Shown: positions 1 through 8,600 of the stretch, one piece after another
How positions within the stretch are numbered: position 1 is the stretch's first letter
Layout of the letters: each line of letters opens with the position of its first letter
Source of the DNA: JAMWCX01 sp964352425
GTDB taxonomy: Bacteria; Omnitrophota; Gorgyraeia; 2-01-FULL-45-10
Length of the DNA stretch: 25,427 nt
Assembly: GCA_964352425.1 (NCBI GenBank)
Contig: CAYGRZ010000024.1
Location: 1-25,427 of the forward strand
Direction of reading: 5' to 3'
Position numbers and translations under genes: made by a program
Notes under the pieces: generated by a model
The model's input: only the letters and a program-made list of their open reading frames with translations
What the model was told of the DNA's origin: nothing
The model's database searches: none

Positions 1-310
1 TGTTCACCGCTATAGCCTGCTCGCTGTTAAGTACGCTGGAAAGCATAGCAACGCCCTGCTCCGTAAAGACATTGACGCTTTTATAGAACTTTAAGGATGT
101 CACAATCTGTGATATCCTCATGATCTCTTCCCGGGTTAATGAAAACATAAAATCTCCGGGGAACCGGCGCATATTCCTTTTGACCGCTTGATTCAAAACT
201 CTGGTCTCTACCTCATAAAGCACTGCCAGATCCCTATCCAGCATCACCCTTTTCCTTCTTATCTGAAATATCTTATTTTCTATAACGTCCAACGGCACCA
301 ATTTTTCCAT
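1..310 (-). CDS. ORF6N-domain DNA-binding protein, 5' part (runs off the window)
   Basis: The first 103 codons of a minus-strand gene are visible; the 3' end lies beyond the left edge. Translation begins MEKLVPLDVIENKIFQIRRK, continues through RDLAVLYEVETRVLNQAVKR and RRFPGDFMFSLT, and reaches VFTEQGVAMLSSVLNSEQAI at about residues 82-101. This order (basic helix, D-LA-LY-VET--LN-AVKRN, RFP-DFMF-LT-EE, FTEQGVAMLSSVL-S-) is diagnostic of the ORF6N domain, a KilA-N-related DNA-binding domain found in phages, prophages and accessory regions of many bacteria. The ATG at 308-310 is preceded by GGAGAG at 314-319, which fixes the start. A TATATA element lies about 41 nt upstream. The protein probably binds DNA as a regulator; its target and any C-terminal partner domain cannot be seen. 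The gene follows the nuclease gene in the same orientation but is separated from it by a terminator, so it probably has its own promoter. Confidence 0.9.
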   Translation of the reverse strand, partial: MEKLVPLDVIENKIFQIRRKRVMLDRDLAVLYEVETRVLNQAVKRNMRRFPGDFMFSLTREEIMRISQIVTSLKFYKSVNVFTEQGVAMLSSVLNSEQAIAVN

Positions 311-313
311 ACT

Positions 314-319
314 CTCTCC
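314..319 (-). promoter_or_regulatory. Ribosome binding site of the ORF6N gene
   Basis: GGAGAG on the minus strand lies 3 nt from the ATG at 308-310 (5 nt when counted from the GGAG core). It supports that ATG as the start. Confidence 0.7.
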
Positions 320-350
320 GTATGTTATGGAAGCGCACAATACGCCCCCA

Positions 351-356
351 TATATA
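351..356 (-). promoter_or_regulatory. Candidate -10 element upstream of the ORF6N gene
   Basis: TATATA lies about 41 nt upstream of the ORF6N start and just downstream, on the minus strand, of the nuclease-gene terminator. The equivalent TATATA at 1656-1661 lies about 44 nt upstream of the nuclease start, inside the second copy of the same repeat, which is the main reason to think it functional. No convincing -35 hexamer is visible at 17 nt spacing (TAATTT/TAATTC). Confidence 0.4.
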
Positions 357-392
357 AGACGCCAAAACTGTTGAAATTATTGCAGATTATTT

Positions 393-434
393 TAAAATAA
401 AAAATCCCCCGCCGGTCGATGTGGCCAGCGGGGG
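393..434 (-). terminator. Rho-independent terminator after the nuclease gene
   Basis: On the minus strand a 12-position stem (arms 423-434 and 406-417) with loop ACATC is followed by a T-rich run (ATTTTTTATTTT). The stem has one G-U wobble and one mismatch. It lies about 90 nt past the nuclease stop codon and ends transcription before the ORF6N promoter region. Confidence 0.85.
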
Positions 435-474
435 TTCACAAAAAGTCACAAACAGGGGTCTGGCCCCTCGAACT

Positions 475-553
475 CAGGTGTCGACCTACGAGGTCAATCT
501 CGGGGACGCGTCACCTGGGGACATACTTATTTAGGTGTGTCCATTTTTGACAC
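475..553. repeat. REP-like nested palindromes at the 3' end of the nuclease gene
   Basis: Several inverted repeats are packed together. CAGGTG (475-480) pairs with CACCTG (512-517), and GACCT/AGGTC (483-495) is nested inside. GGACATA (519-525) pairs with TGTGTCC (536-542). GTGTC (537-541) pairs with GACAC (549-553) across a 7-nt loop. GGGGACA/TGTCC palindromes of this type are typical of REP/RAYT-associated repeats. The nuclease stop codon (527-529) and last codons lie inside the cluster, so the gene's C-terminal tail is made of repeat sequence. No transposase gene is present in the window. Confidence 0.6.
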
Positions 554-1612
554 GTCCTCCATTTTCTCATTACCCCCCTGATCATTTTTCAGTTCCTGCT
601 GTATCGGTAGTTTCAGAGCTTGCGCGTCCGGCAATTTCCCCTTAAATGCTTCAGGCAGTGTCTTCGTCAAATAATATTCTGCCACCCCGACCGGTTTCTT
701 GACACTACGCAGGGCATATTCCACCACGATATTATTTTTTTCGGCGCACAAAATAATGCCGATTGATGTGTTTTCATCATGCAACTTTACCTGTTCATCT
801 AAAAGATGGAGGTAAAAATCCATCTTGCCGGCGTATTCCGGCTCGAATGTACCGGTTTTTAGCTCAACTGCAACAAGGCACTTCAGCCTACGGCTATAAA
901 ACAGCAGGTCAACGAAATATTCTTTATTCGCCAGCGTCAAACGGTATTGATTACCGATAAACGAAAATCCGAACCCAAGCTCTAAAATAAAGTGCTTCAT
1001 TTTTTCGACGAGCCGTTTTTCCAGATCTTTCTCCAAAATAGGCTTTGTAATACCGAGAAAATCGAGGTTATAGACGCATTTTATGGCCTCATCGGCTTGT
1101 TCGCTCAAATGCGCGGGCAGGGCTTTAGGAAAATTATGGGTTTTCTGTTTCAAGCTCAGCGCATACGCGCCGGCTTTTATCTGATTCAGAAGAATATTTC
1201 TTGACCAGCCGAAATCACGGGAAGATTTAATATAATATTCCCGTTCTTTCTCATCCGTGACCTTCTCCATGATCAGCAAATTATGCCCCCAAGGTATTTC
1301 TGCAACAGCTTGTTGCAGAAATGGATTATTCTTATACTCCTCATAAAATCTGCGCATGTTCCATACATTCCTATCTGAAAAACCGCGAACTTCCGGAAAC
1401 GCTTCCTTCAAGTCACGGGCAAGCATTTCGACAATATTGTCTCCCCACTTGTATCTTTCCTGCCGCTCAACAATGTTCTTTCCGATATCCCAATAAAGCC
1501 TTATAAGTTCATGATTAACCGACCGGACGGCCTGAATCCGAGCCGAAGTAATGCGCTCTTTGACCTCACGGACCAAATCCTTATAACCCCTGTCACGGCT
1601 TATACTGCTCAC
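527..1612 (-). CDS. DUF1016/YhcG-family PDDEXK nuclease, full length (361 aa)
   Basis: This is a complete protein with the two-part architecture of the YhcG family. The N-terminal DUF1016_N helical domain spans about residues 8-160 and includes the hallmark IPWGHNLLIM at 106-115. The C-terminal PDDEXK restriction-like nuclease fold spans about 195-320. The catalytic signature is intact: Glu211 in ELGFGF, Gln222, Asp235 in VDLLFY, and the E-x-K of VELKTG (Glu250, Lys252), followed by EPEYAGKMDFYLHLLD. Length matches the family's usual 330-375 aa. The start is GTG at 1610-1612, chosen because GGGAGGG lies 6 nt upstream. Family members are associated with mobile and defence-type regions; a DNA substrate is expected but is not shown here. 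The last dozen residues (EKMEDVSKMDTPK) fall in or next to REP-like hairpins and are probably not part of the fold. The gene is more AT-rich than the giant gene and is bracketed by direct repeats, which suggests acquisition. Confidence 0.95.
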   Translation of the reverse strand: MSSISRDRGYKDLVREVKERITSARIQAVRSVNHELIRLYWDIGKNIVERQERYKWGDNIVEMLARDLKEAFPEVRGFSDRNVWNMRRFYEEYKNNPFLQQAVAEIPWGHNLLIMEKVTDEKEREYYIKSSRDFGWSRNILLNQIKAGAYALSLKQKTHNFPKALPAHLSEQADEAIKCVYNLDFLGITKPILEKDLEKRLVEKMKHFILELGFGFSFIGNQYRLTLANKEYFVDLLFYSRRLKCLVAVELKTGTFEPEYAGKMDFYLHLLDEQVKLHDENTSIGIILCAEKNNIVVEYALRSVKKPVGVAEYYLTKTLPEAFKGKLPDAQALKLPIQQELKNDQGGNEKMEDVSKMDTPK

Positions 1613-1618
1613 GCTTAT

Positions 1619-1625
1619 CCCTCCC
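1619..1625 (-). promoter_or_regulatory. Ribosome binding site of the nuclease gene
   Basis: GGGAGGG on the minus strand lies 6 nt before the GTG at 1610-1612. Its strength supports the use of a GTG start. Confidence 0.75.
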
Positions 1626-1655
1626 TTTTAAGCATCCTGGTAAATAGTCCTCTAC

Positions 1656-1661
1656 TATATA
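1656..1661 (-). promoter_or_regulatory. Candidate -10 element upstream of the nuclease gene
   Basis: TATATA (the overlapping TATAGT matches the consensus at five of six positions) sits at nearly the same distance from the start codon as the matching element in copy A. No clear -35 is visible. It lies after the giant-gene terminator, so the nuclease is probably transcribed independently. Confidence 0.4.
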
Positions 1662-1696
1662 AGATGTAAAAAGCGTCGGAATTATTGCAGAATATT

Positions 1697-1739
1697 TTAA
1701 AAAATAAAAGCCCCCGCCGGCCGATGTGGCCAGCGAGGG
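1697..1739 (-). terminator. Rho-independent terminator of the giant gene
   Basis: On the minus strand a fully paired 12-bp stem (arms 728-739 and 711-722 of the 1700s block, two G-U pairs) with loop ACATC is followed by CTTTTATTTTTT. It lies about 67 nt past the stop codon of the giant gene. Arms and loop match the terminator in copy A. Confidence 0.9.
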
Positions 1740-1768
1740 TTCACAAAAAGTCACAAACAGGTCACAAA

Positions 1769-1785
1769 CAGGGGTCAGACCCCTG
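1769..1785. repeat. Perfect 17-nt palindrome CAGGGGTC-A-GACCCCTG
   Basis: An 8-bp perfect inverted repeat with a one-base centre lies between the giant-gene stop codon and its terminator. It directly adjoins two TCACAAACAGG units. GGGGTC-type palindromes are common ends of REP-like elements in metagenome-derived bacterial genomes. A regulatory role is possible but not shown. Confidence 0.75.
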
Positions 1786-1805
1786 TATTCTTCTTGTACT
1801 CTTAT

Positions 1806-2680
1806 TTAGACGCTCGTGGCAGTTTTACGCATCGCCGTGAAGTACTCGCTCAGGGCCGTGCCTATATCCCTGAAGACCTTCCAGAAACCGAAGTAGCCGG
1901 AGAGCCTCTTGATGGCCGGGTCATTCTGCTTATACCCCATGGCAAGAAGCGCGCCCTTCATCGCGATCGACGCCAGGACGACCAGGGCATCGGCATCAAA
2001 TTCGGACACATCCTTCGTCGATCCCTGCCTGTTTATAACCGCGTACGCGATCTTGCCGTCATTGACCGTGCCGCGCGCGGCTTTGACATCGGCCTCGATC
2101 ATCGCCAGCTCGTTACCGTCCGCCGTATGCTCCAGGAAGATGCCGACATTGCCGACCGCGCCGCCGAATGCCTGCCTGACGGCCTCGGACGGCTTATCGG
2201 ACCACTGCACCATCGTCACGCCGAGCTCCTCAAGTTTCGCCCTCTCGTCGGCCGTTGTCTCGGGCCGCACCATGATCGCGACCTTGATGAGATCGGCTCT
2301 TTTGCGCGCTTCAGCGAGCCTGGCGGCGAAAGACTCCTTCACCGTGCCCTTGGCGTCGAGGACGCTCTTCGAGTCAAAAGTGAAGGCAACGGGTTGCGGC
2401 GCCGCGCCGCCGGCGCTCAAGGCCCGCTCCAGCGCGGCAAAGATACCGGCGCCGCTCGCTTTGCCGATATCGGCAGGCAGGCTCATGATAGCATCGAGAG
2501 CCGCCTTCCGGACCGCGCTCTCACGTTCGGACACTTTCCTGAAGACGCGCGTCATAACCGCCTTCTCGACGCCCTCATCCATGACCCTCCCCTGCGGCGC
2601 CAGCGTCTCCGTGAACACCGAGAGCGCAGGACGCGCTACAGGCGCTTCGGACGGTGTCAGGATCTTGGCAAGCGCCTCAG
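1806..2680 (-). other. Giant protein: C-terminal alpha/beta domain
   Basis: This covers the last roughly 290 residues. Hydrophobic strands alternate with helices: DLIKVAIMVRP, a helix TADERAKLEELG, VTMVQW, then VGNVGIFLEH, KIAYAVINRQG and DADALVVLASIAMKGALL. This pattern resembles a Rossmann-like or TIM-like alpha/beta fold. No catalytic motif was recognised and no family can be named. The chain ends FTAMRKTATSV just before the stop. Confidence 0.45.
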
Positions 2681-5600
2681 GCCCCTGCCAGACCAGCGTA
2701 AACAAGGCGCCGGCGAGAGCACCCTGGGTCAGGTTCCATCTATCGGTCTCGAACCCGCCCTTGTCGTCCGGGTGCGAGTGAATATCGGCGACGATGTCGT
2801 AGTCGGCGTCATTCCACTTATTATTGCACGTCATGCCGTTCAGGACGAGCCTGCCGTCCTCGGTCCTGAAAGAGATCTCTGACTCATATGAAGGAATATA
2901 TTCTTTCGTGCGGTCAGCGAGCTTCTTGCCCGTCTCCGACCTGGGGCTGACGATAAGGGTGCCGACCTCGTAGCGCAGGACGCCGCCGTTCTCCGCGGTG
3001 TTGGCGATCTCGTCGATAGCCCTTACCGCGTCGGCAGGGATCGCGTTACCCGCGTCATCGGTCGCGCGCGGCAGTGCGGCAAGCACAAGCTCGTTCTCAG
3101 CTTCGGCGGTCACGGTATAGGTGATATTGTCGACCTTTATCTTAAGGGTCTGACCCTTCCGGGCAAACCTGCCGCTGTTGGCGATGGCTGAGGCGCCTGC
3201 GTTGGCGGCCGCGCCTTTGGATAACGTATAGATGAACGGATGTCCGGGCATTGTCTTGTCGCGAACCGGCTGCGCCAGTATGCCGGCGGCCCAGAGCGCA
3301 TTCATGACGTTGCGGACAGCGGCGTCCTTGAGCCCGGCTTTTCCGTCGGGATCCAGCGAGGCGCGGACCTGCTGGACTGTCATGCCGCCGCTATTCCTGA
3401 TTATCTGATCTATGGCTGTCGCGGCGATATCGGCATCCGTTACAGCGGCCTGCACGGTCGGAGCAGGAGCAACCTCAACCTTCTTTACCTCGGCCCCGGT
3501 CTCGGCGGCACCCAGTTTCGGGGCGGCGGCCGCAACCGCGGCGCCCGACGGGGCGCCGGGCGCTTCTGCCGCAGGCGCCTGGACAGCAACAGCAGCGGGG
3601 GCGGCCTCTTCTTCCGCGATCTTCTTCGGCGCAGGCACGCCGACCTTCACAAGATCTTCCTCGGACGGCACAGCGACGCCCTTGATATTAGCAAGCAGAA
3701 CGTTGAGCTCGTCGATCTGGTCGGTTATGCCCGCGAGCTCAGCCTCTAGATCCTGAACGCTCTGTTGCGCGATCGCAAGGCCTTTCGGCGAAAGGAGTCC
3801 GGACGCTATCTGCAGGCGGGCGCTGGTCAGGCTCGCCTCCAGCTTCTTCGCTTCGGCGGTAAGATCCTCTATATCTTTATTGATAATATCTTCGTCCGCC
3901 CTGGCGAGCTTTTCCTGAAGAGGGGCCTCCTCTTCGGGGGCTTTCTCTCCGGCCTTGGCCCGTTCGATCATCATGTGCATATTGAGCATCTCCATCGCGG
4001 CGTCGAGGCCCTGGCCCTCCTGTTTCAGGGTCGCGGATGCGATTCCGTATACGATCTCCAGGTTCGTACGATCGGCGTCGGCTGGAGATATCTTCTTGGC
4101 GGATACCTGCGCGTCTATTTCCTTGCCCATACCGGTTATCATCGTGAGAAGCGCGTTGTCTTTGGCGCAGGCGGCGGCGATGCCGTAGAGATGGCCGATG
4201 CTGACGCCGGTCACATTGATATCTTGCGCGAGGCCGACCATCATGGCTTCTATGCCGGGGTCCTTCACGCAGGCGCCGGCGACACCCATGAGCGATTCTA
4301 CCGTCATCGGGAGACCTTCGAGCTCGTCGGCCAGGCCGGCCGCCTTGTCGGCCACAGCCGCGTCTCCGCACAACTTCTCGAAGACGTCGCGTAACGACAC
4401 CCTGCTTTCGCCGGTCACGACTTTCTTACCGTCCACGGTCTCGGCCTTGAGCAGGACATTTTTCAGGTCGTCGACGGTGAATTCCTTTTCCGCCTTCTTG
4501 GCCTCTTCCAATGCCTTATACACATCGCCCATAACGAAGTCGGCCACTTTGAGCGCCCTGGCTGAATCGATGATCCCGGCGGCCTGTCTGCCGCGGGCTC
4601 TCTCCTGATACTTCCCAATAAGGCTCGGGAGGGTCTTGAACAGTGTACCCGCGACGGTATTGCTGACCAGCGTCGATACCTGAACCATGCCAAGGACCTT
4701 TGCCGCGCCCAGCACCCCAAGGGCCAATCCGGCCACAGGCGCCAGAACGTACCCCAGCGCAATGGTGCCGACAACGGGAACGGCCATTGGCGCGAACTTT
4801 GCCGCGACAGGATGCGCCTCTTTGAATCTCCTGTAACCGGTCGCGACCCTGTCCGCGGCCCGGTTCAGGACGAGACGCAGGCCGTCCGGAGCCTCAAAGC
4901 CGTACCGCAGCACCTTCGCCACATCCTTATCGATATACCCGCGGCTGGCCAGCGCACTTGCCGGCTTGCTGGTGGTAGAAATAAGGTAGAGCGCGCGGGC
5001 GACGTTCACCAGAAACGTGTACGCACCCTTATCGGCCTTATCGATGCCGCCTTTCTCCACTCCGAGCGCGACCGCAGCGTCGGCGAGCTTGGTCGAAGCA
5101 GGCGACATGATCTTGGCAAGGGCAGCGCTCCGGGCCGTGGCGTCTTTCATCTGCGCCAGAGCTGTCAGCTGGGCAACAGTGACTACTGTATAAGGACCCC
5201 TGCTGAACACGCCTGACGCGTCATTGACGGTGTTAATGGCATCCTGTAGCTCGGCGGCCGTCACCGGCATGGCAGCGAAGAGCGGCATGATATTCGCCAT
5301 CGACTTCGACGGGTCTTTGACGCCGAGATCTCTGATAAACGCTCTCTGGCTGTCGAGCCTCGTGAATGCGGCCTGCGCCGCCGTCAAGGAAGACTCCGCC
5401 ATCGACGCGCGCAGACGGGCCCACGCAGCCGGTATCCTGCGCCCTACGCTTTCGGCTATGATCTTTCGCTCCTGCAGCCTTTCATTCCGTACGAATTTCG
5501 TGTTGAGACGTTCGAGACTTCGGATGGCGGCAGAATATTTGCGCTGAACATCTTGCGGCATGCTCTTCAGCATCGCAAGCGGCGCCGCATCAACATTACC

Positions 5601-8600
5601 GGAGGCAGCCATCTCCGCCATCATCGGCACTGCCGACAGCTGTATGCCTCTGAAGTCAGGGTTCAGGTTCGCCATGGCGACCATCGCCCCGGCCATATTA
5701 AAGGTTACCGCCGGGCTCACCGCTGCGCACAGTATAGAAAGTATCTCGCCGTCCTGACTGTACCCGTCGGCTATTGCTGCCAGGTCATTCAGGGTCAGGG
5801 CCTCGGGCTGTTCAGCACGGGCCATGAGGTCCGTGAGTGCCGCGAACCTGGCAAGCTGTTTCGTGTCGTCGGCGGTAAGCTCGACCTTATGGTCCGCTGC
5901 CGCCTTCGCCGCCGCGCTTTCGAGACTGAGTGTATGGTCCTTATCCATCATTGACAGTACGATAGCCGCGCCGGCGCCCATTTCAGGTATCATCGAACGC
6001 GCAAACTCGGCCCACGAAGAGACACTCTGCCCGAAATCTTTCTTCGCAAGGGCTTCCTGGGCGCGCGACATGATCTCGTACGGCGTGACCGCCTTCGACC
6101 CCGTCGGGTCCAGCTTGGCCTTGAGGGCCTCGCCGTTACGGACGGTCGCGATCGACGCAACGCGCTCTATCTCCTCGGCAGGCATGATGTTCTCCGCCAG
6201 GGCCTTGCCGATACCGATGATGTCCCTGAAACCGATCACTTCGTGGAATGACCTGTCCCGTATCGTGACGATCTTGTCGTAATCTTTCACGCCTTTGCGG
6301 TTACCGACCTCTCCGAGCATCTTCTCCTGGAACCTCATCGCGTCCCGCGCAGCCTTCGAATGCACCTTGCCCGAGAGCCTGTCGAGGACGCTGTACGCTT
6401 CCCGTATCGTGTTGTCGATGGTATTCCTGTTAAAATCGTCGCCGAATCCCTTTTCGGTCCGCGCTATGAAGCCCATCGCCTCGTCGCTCGTCCTGAAGGC
6501 GAGCACGTCTTCGAGGAGTCTTTCCACGGTGACTCTGTCGGCCTCGAACCCTGCGTCCTTGGTCTCGAGCATGGTCTGCAGTATTCCGACGACGAATATG
6601 TTCCTGTATGCCTCCGGCAGAGAGAATTTGGCGGCCTCGCTTATCTGCCTGGCCTGCATATAGCTGGCGCTGACCTTGAGCATATCCTCACCGGTCATCG
6701 CGTTGCCCTTTGCGACGAGCTCCGCTATCTTGGCAGCGTCTTCCTTGGACATCTTCGACATATGTTTGGCTATGTCGGGGTCCTTCACCCTATTGATGAA
6801 TTCGGTCATCTTCGAGGCGTCATAATCCAGCAGGTAGTCGGCGTTCTTGTCATAGCCGTGGCGGCCTACGCGGCCGAGCAGCTGCGTAAAGAGGTCTCCG
6901 GCAAGTTCATGCGCGTCGAGGACCATCATCACCATCTTCGCAGGCGGCAACTTTGCCTCGTTCGCCGCAACGCCGAAATCGACTCCCGTGAACGCGCGCG
7001 ACCCCATCACGACGATCTTGCCGATAGATGTCTTCTTACCGCTCCCATCCGTGACCTCGACCTTTATATTGCACTCTTTTTCCAGCGTTTCTATAACCGA
7101 CCTGTCCGATCCGGGCCTGATGATATTGACGGCGTCCCTGACGGCGTCTTTGATAGCGGCGTCATTCGCACGACCACGCAATTTTTCTGCGACGGCATCT
7201 TTGAGCGCGGCCTCAAAGAAGTTGCAGACAGCTTCGCCCATGTCCTTCTTCGCGATAAATACGGTCTCGCCCGTTATCGACCTGCCCGCCGCCGTATCCA
7301 CTACCGCGAAGAGCTTGCCTATATCGGCTTTGAGCTCCGCCAGCTCGATACCGTTCTCTTGAAGTTTTTTCACCTGTTCTTCGCGAAGGTTATCGAACGA
7401 ATCTCTTGTAATTTTTCCCATTTCCATACCAAGCACGGACACGGCATTCTCCACCGCTGCAAATCTCCTGCCAAAGCCGTTGCCGGTGACCGTAATCATT
7501 CCGTATGACCCCTTGAGTTTCAGGATATCCTCGAAGGTCGTCGCGCTTAAATTGACGGTCCGCGAGCCCATCTTCGCCTGGGCGATCGAGTCGAGGCCCG
7601 CTATTGTGCCGGAGGCACCGAACGCCCGGACGCGGCGGGCTCCCATCAAAAGGCTTATCGCGCTCGACTTATTCGTGGTGCTCATCTTGACGTATTTAGC
7701 CATCTCCGCGTCCGTCTTGCCTTCTTTGCGCGCAAGCGCAATGGTCAGATACGTATCCTGATACGTTTCATTGGCAGCCAGCTGGTTGTTGTTAACAGGG
7801 TGAATCGCCTTGTCGGTGCCTTTCATACCGTAGTCAAACTGCTCTCCCTTCTCGAATGCCTCTTCTGCCATGATGACGGATCTAGCAACGCTCGTAGCGA
7901 TACCGGCCTCTCTGAAGGCCGCCTCTAACCCCTTGCTCATATATATCGCCGCCTCCTGGCCTTTTCCGGTCACTGTGTAGAAGAGGTCTTTTCCGTCCTT
8001 TAATTCTCTGCCGTCTTTGGTGCTGGCGGTGAATTCATTAGTGGCCTTATCCCTTAACACCTTCTCTACCCGCACGGCCTCCTTAAGGATTATGTCGCGC
8101 GCCGCGTCCACGATCCTGAGCTTCTCAGCATGTTCGATATACTTGATAGGGTTAAAATCGATGGGATTTTTTCCTATGATGGCGGTCATCGTCGATTGCA
8201 GACCGGCATGGTATTCGTCGACCATGCGTATCCTGGCGCTCAGCATCGCTTCCTTCAACCTAAGATTCTCGGACCATCTATTGGCAAGGTGGCCAGCTAT
8301 CTCGTTGGTGAGGAGTGCTATCTTTTTCATACCGCCGACTTCCTCGCCGTTAAAGGCGTCTATCACTGCCTGTTCGCTGCCTTTTTTCCCGGCAAGATGA
8401 TCCTGGGTGATCTCGACCGCTTTTATGCGGCCCAACTCAAACATCGTCCTGTAAGCTTCCTTATTTGCATACTGGCCCACGTTGGCTTCGGCCATGATGT
8501 CGCCCTTGAAGCTGTCTCCGAGCAGGAACCGGTGCATTATCATGGAGGCGATGAAGACATTCGTCTTGCCAGCGCCGACGACAAGGCCGACGTTCTTTCC

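Larger units (their letters stand above)
351..468. repeat. Intergenic direct repeat, copy A (terminator + promoter-like + palindrome)
   Basis: This block aligns with 1656-1785 without gaps from the TATATAAGA start through the terminator arm (55 nt in both copies from the start to the C5 run). It then continues through GGGTTCACAAAAAGTCACAA and ends in an imperfect GGGGTC/GGCCCC palindrome. The only sizeable length difference is one TCACAAACAGG unit (11 nt) present once here and twice in copy B. The two copies flank the nuclease gene in direct orientation. Confidence 0.9.
1656..1785. repeat. Intergenic direct repeat, copy B
   Basis: This is the second copy of the element at 351-468. It contains TATATAAGA, a conserved AATTATTGCAG segment, an AT-rich run, the terminator stem, TTCACAAAAAGTCACAAACAG, a second TCACAAACAGG unit, and a perfect palindrome CAGGGGTC-A-GACCCCTG at 1769-1785. 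The corresponding palindrome in copy A has decayed, so copy B looks closer to the original. Confidence 0.9.

Noticed and set aside
188..400. Plus-strand open frame of 70 codons
   Set aside because: It overlaps the ORF6N gene in antisense and runs into the terminator repeat, with no ribosome binding site of note.
1740..1785. TCACAAA iterations as a CRISPR array
   Set aside because: Units are 11 nt, adjacent and without spacers, with no cas genes nearby.
1794..2882. Plus-strand open frame of 362 codons beginning near the giant-gene stop
   Set aside because: Arg/Leu/Gly-rich antisense shadow that covers the JAMM-like and C-terminal domains; it has no recognised domain.
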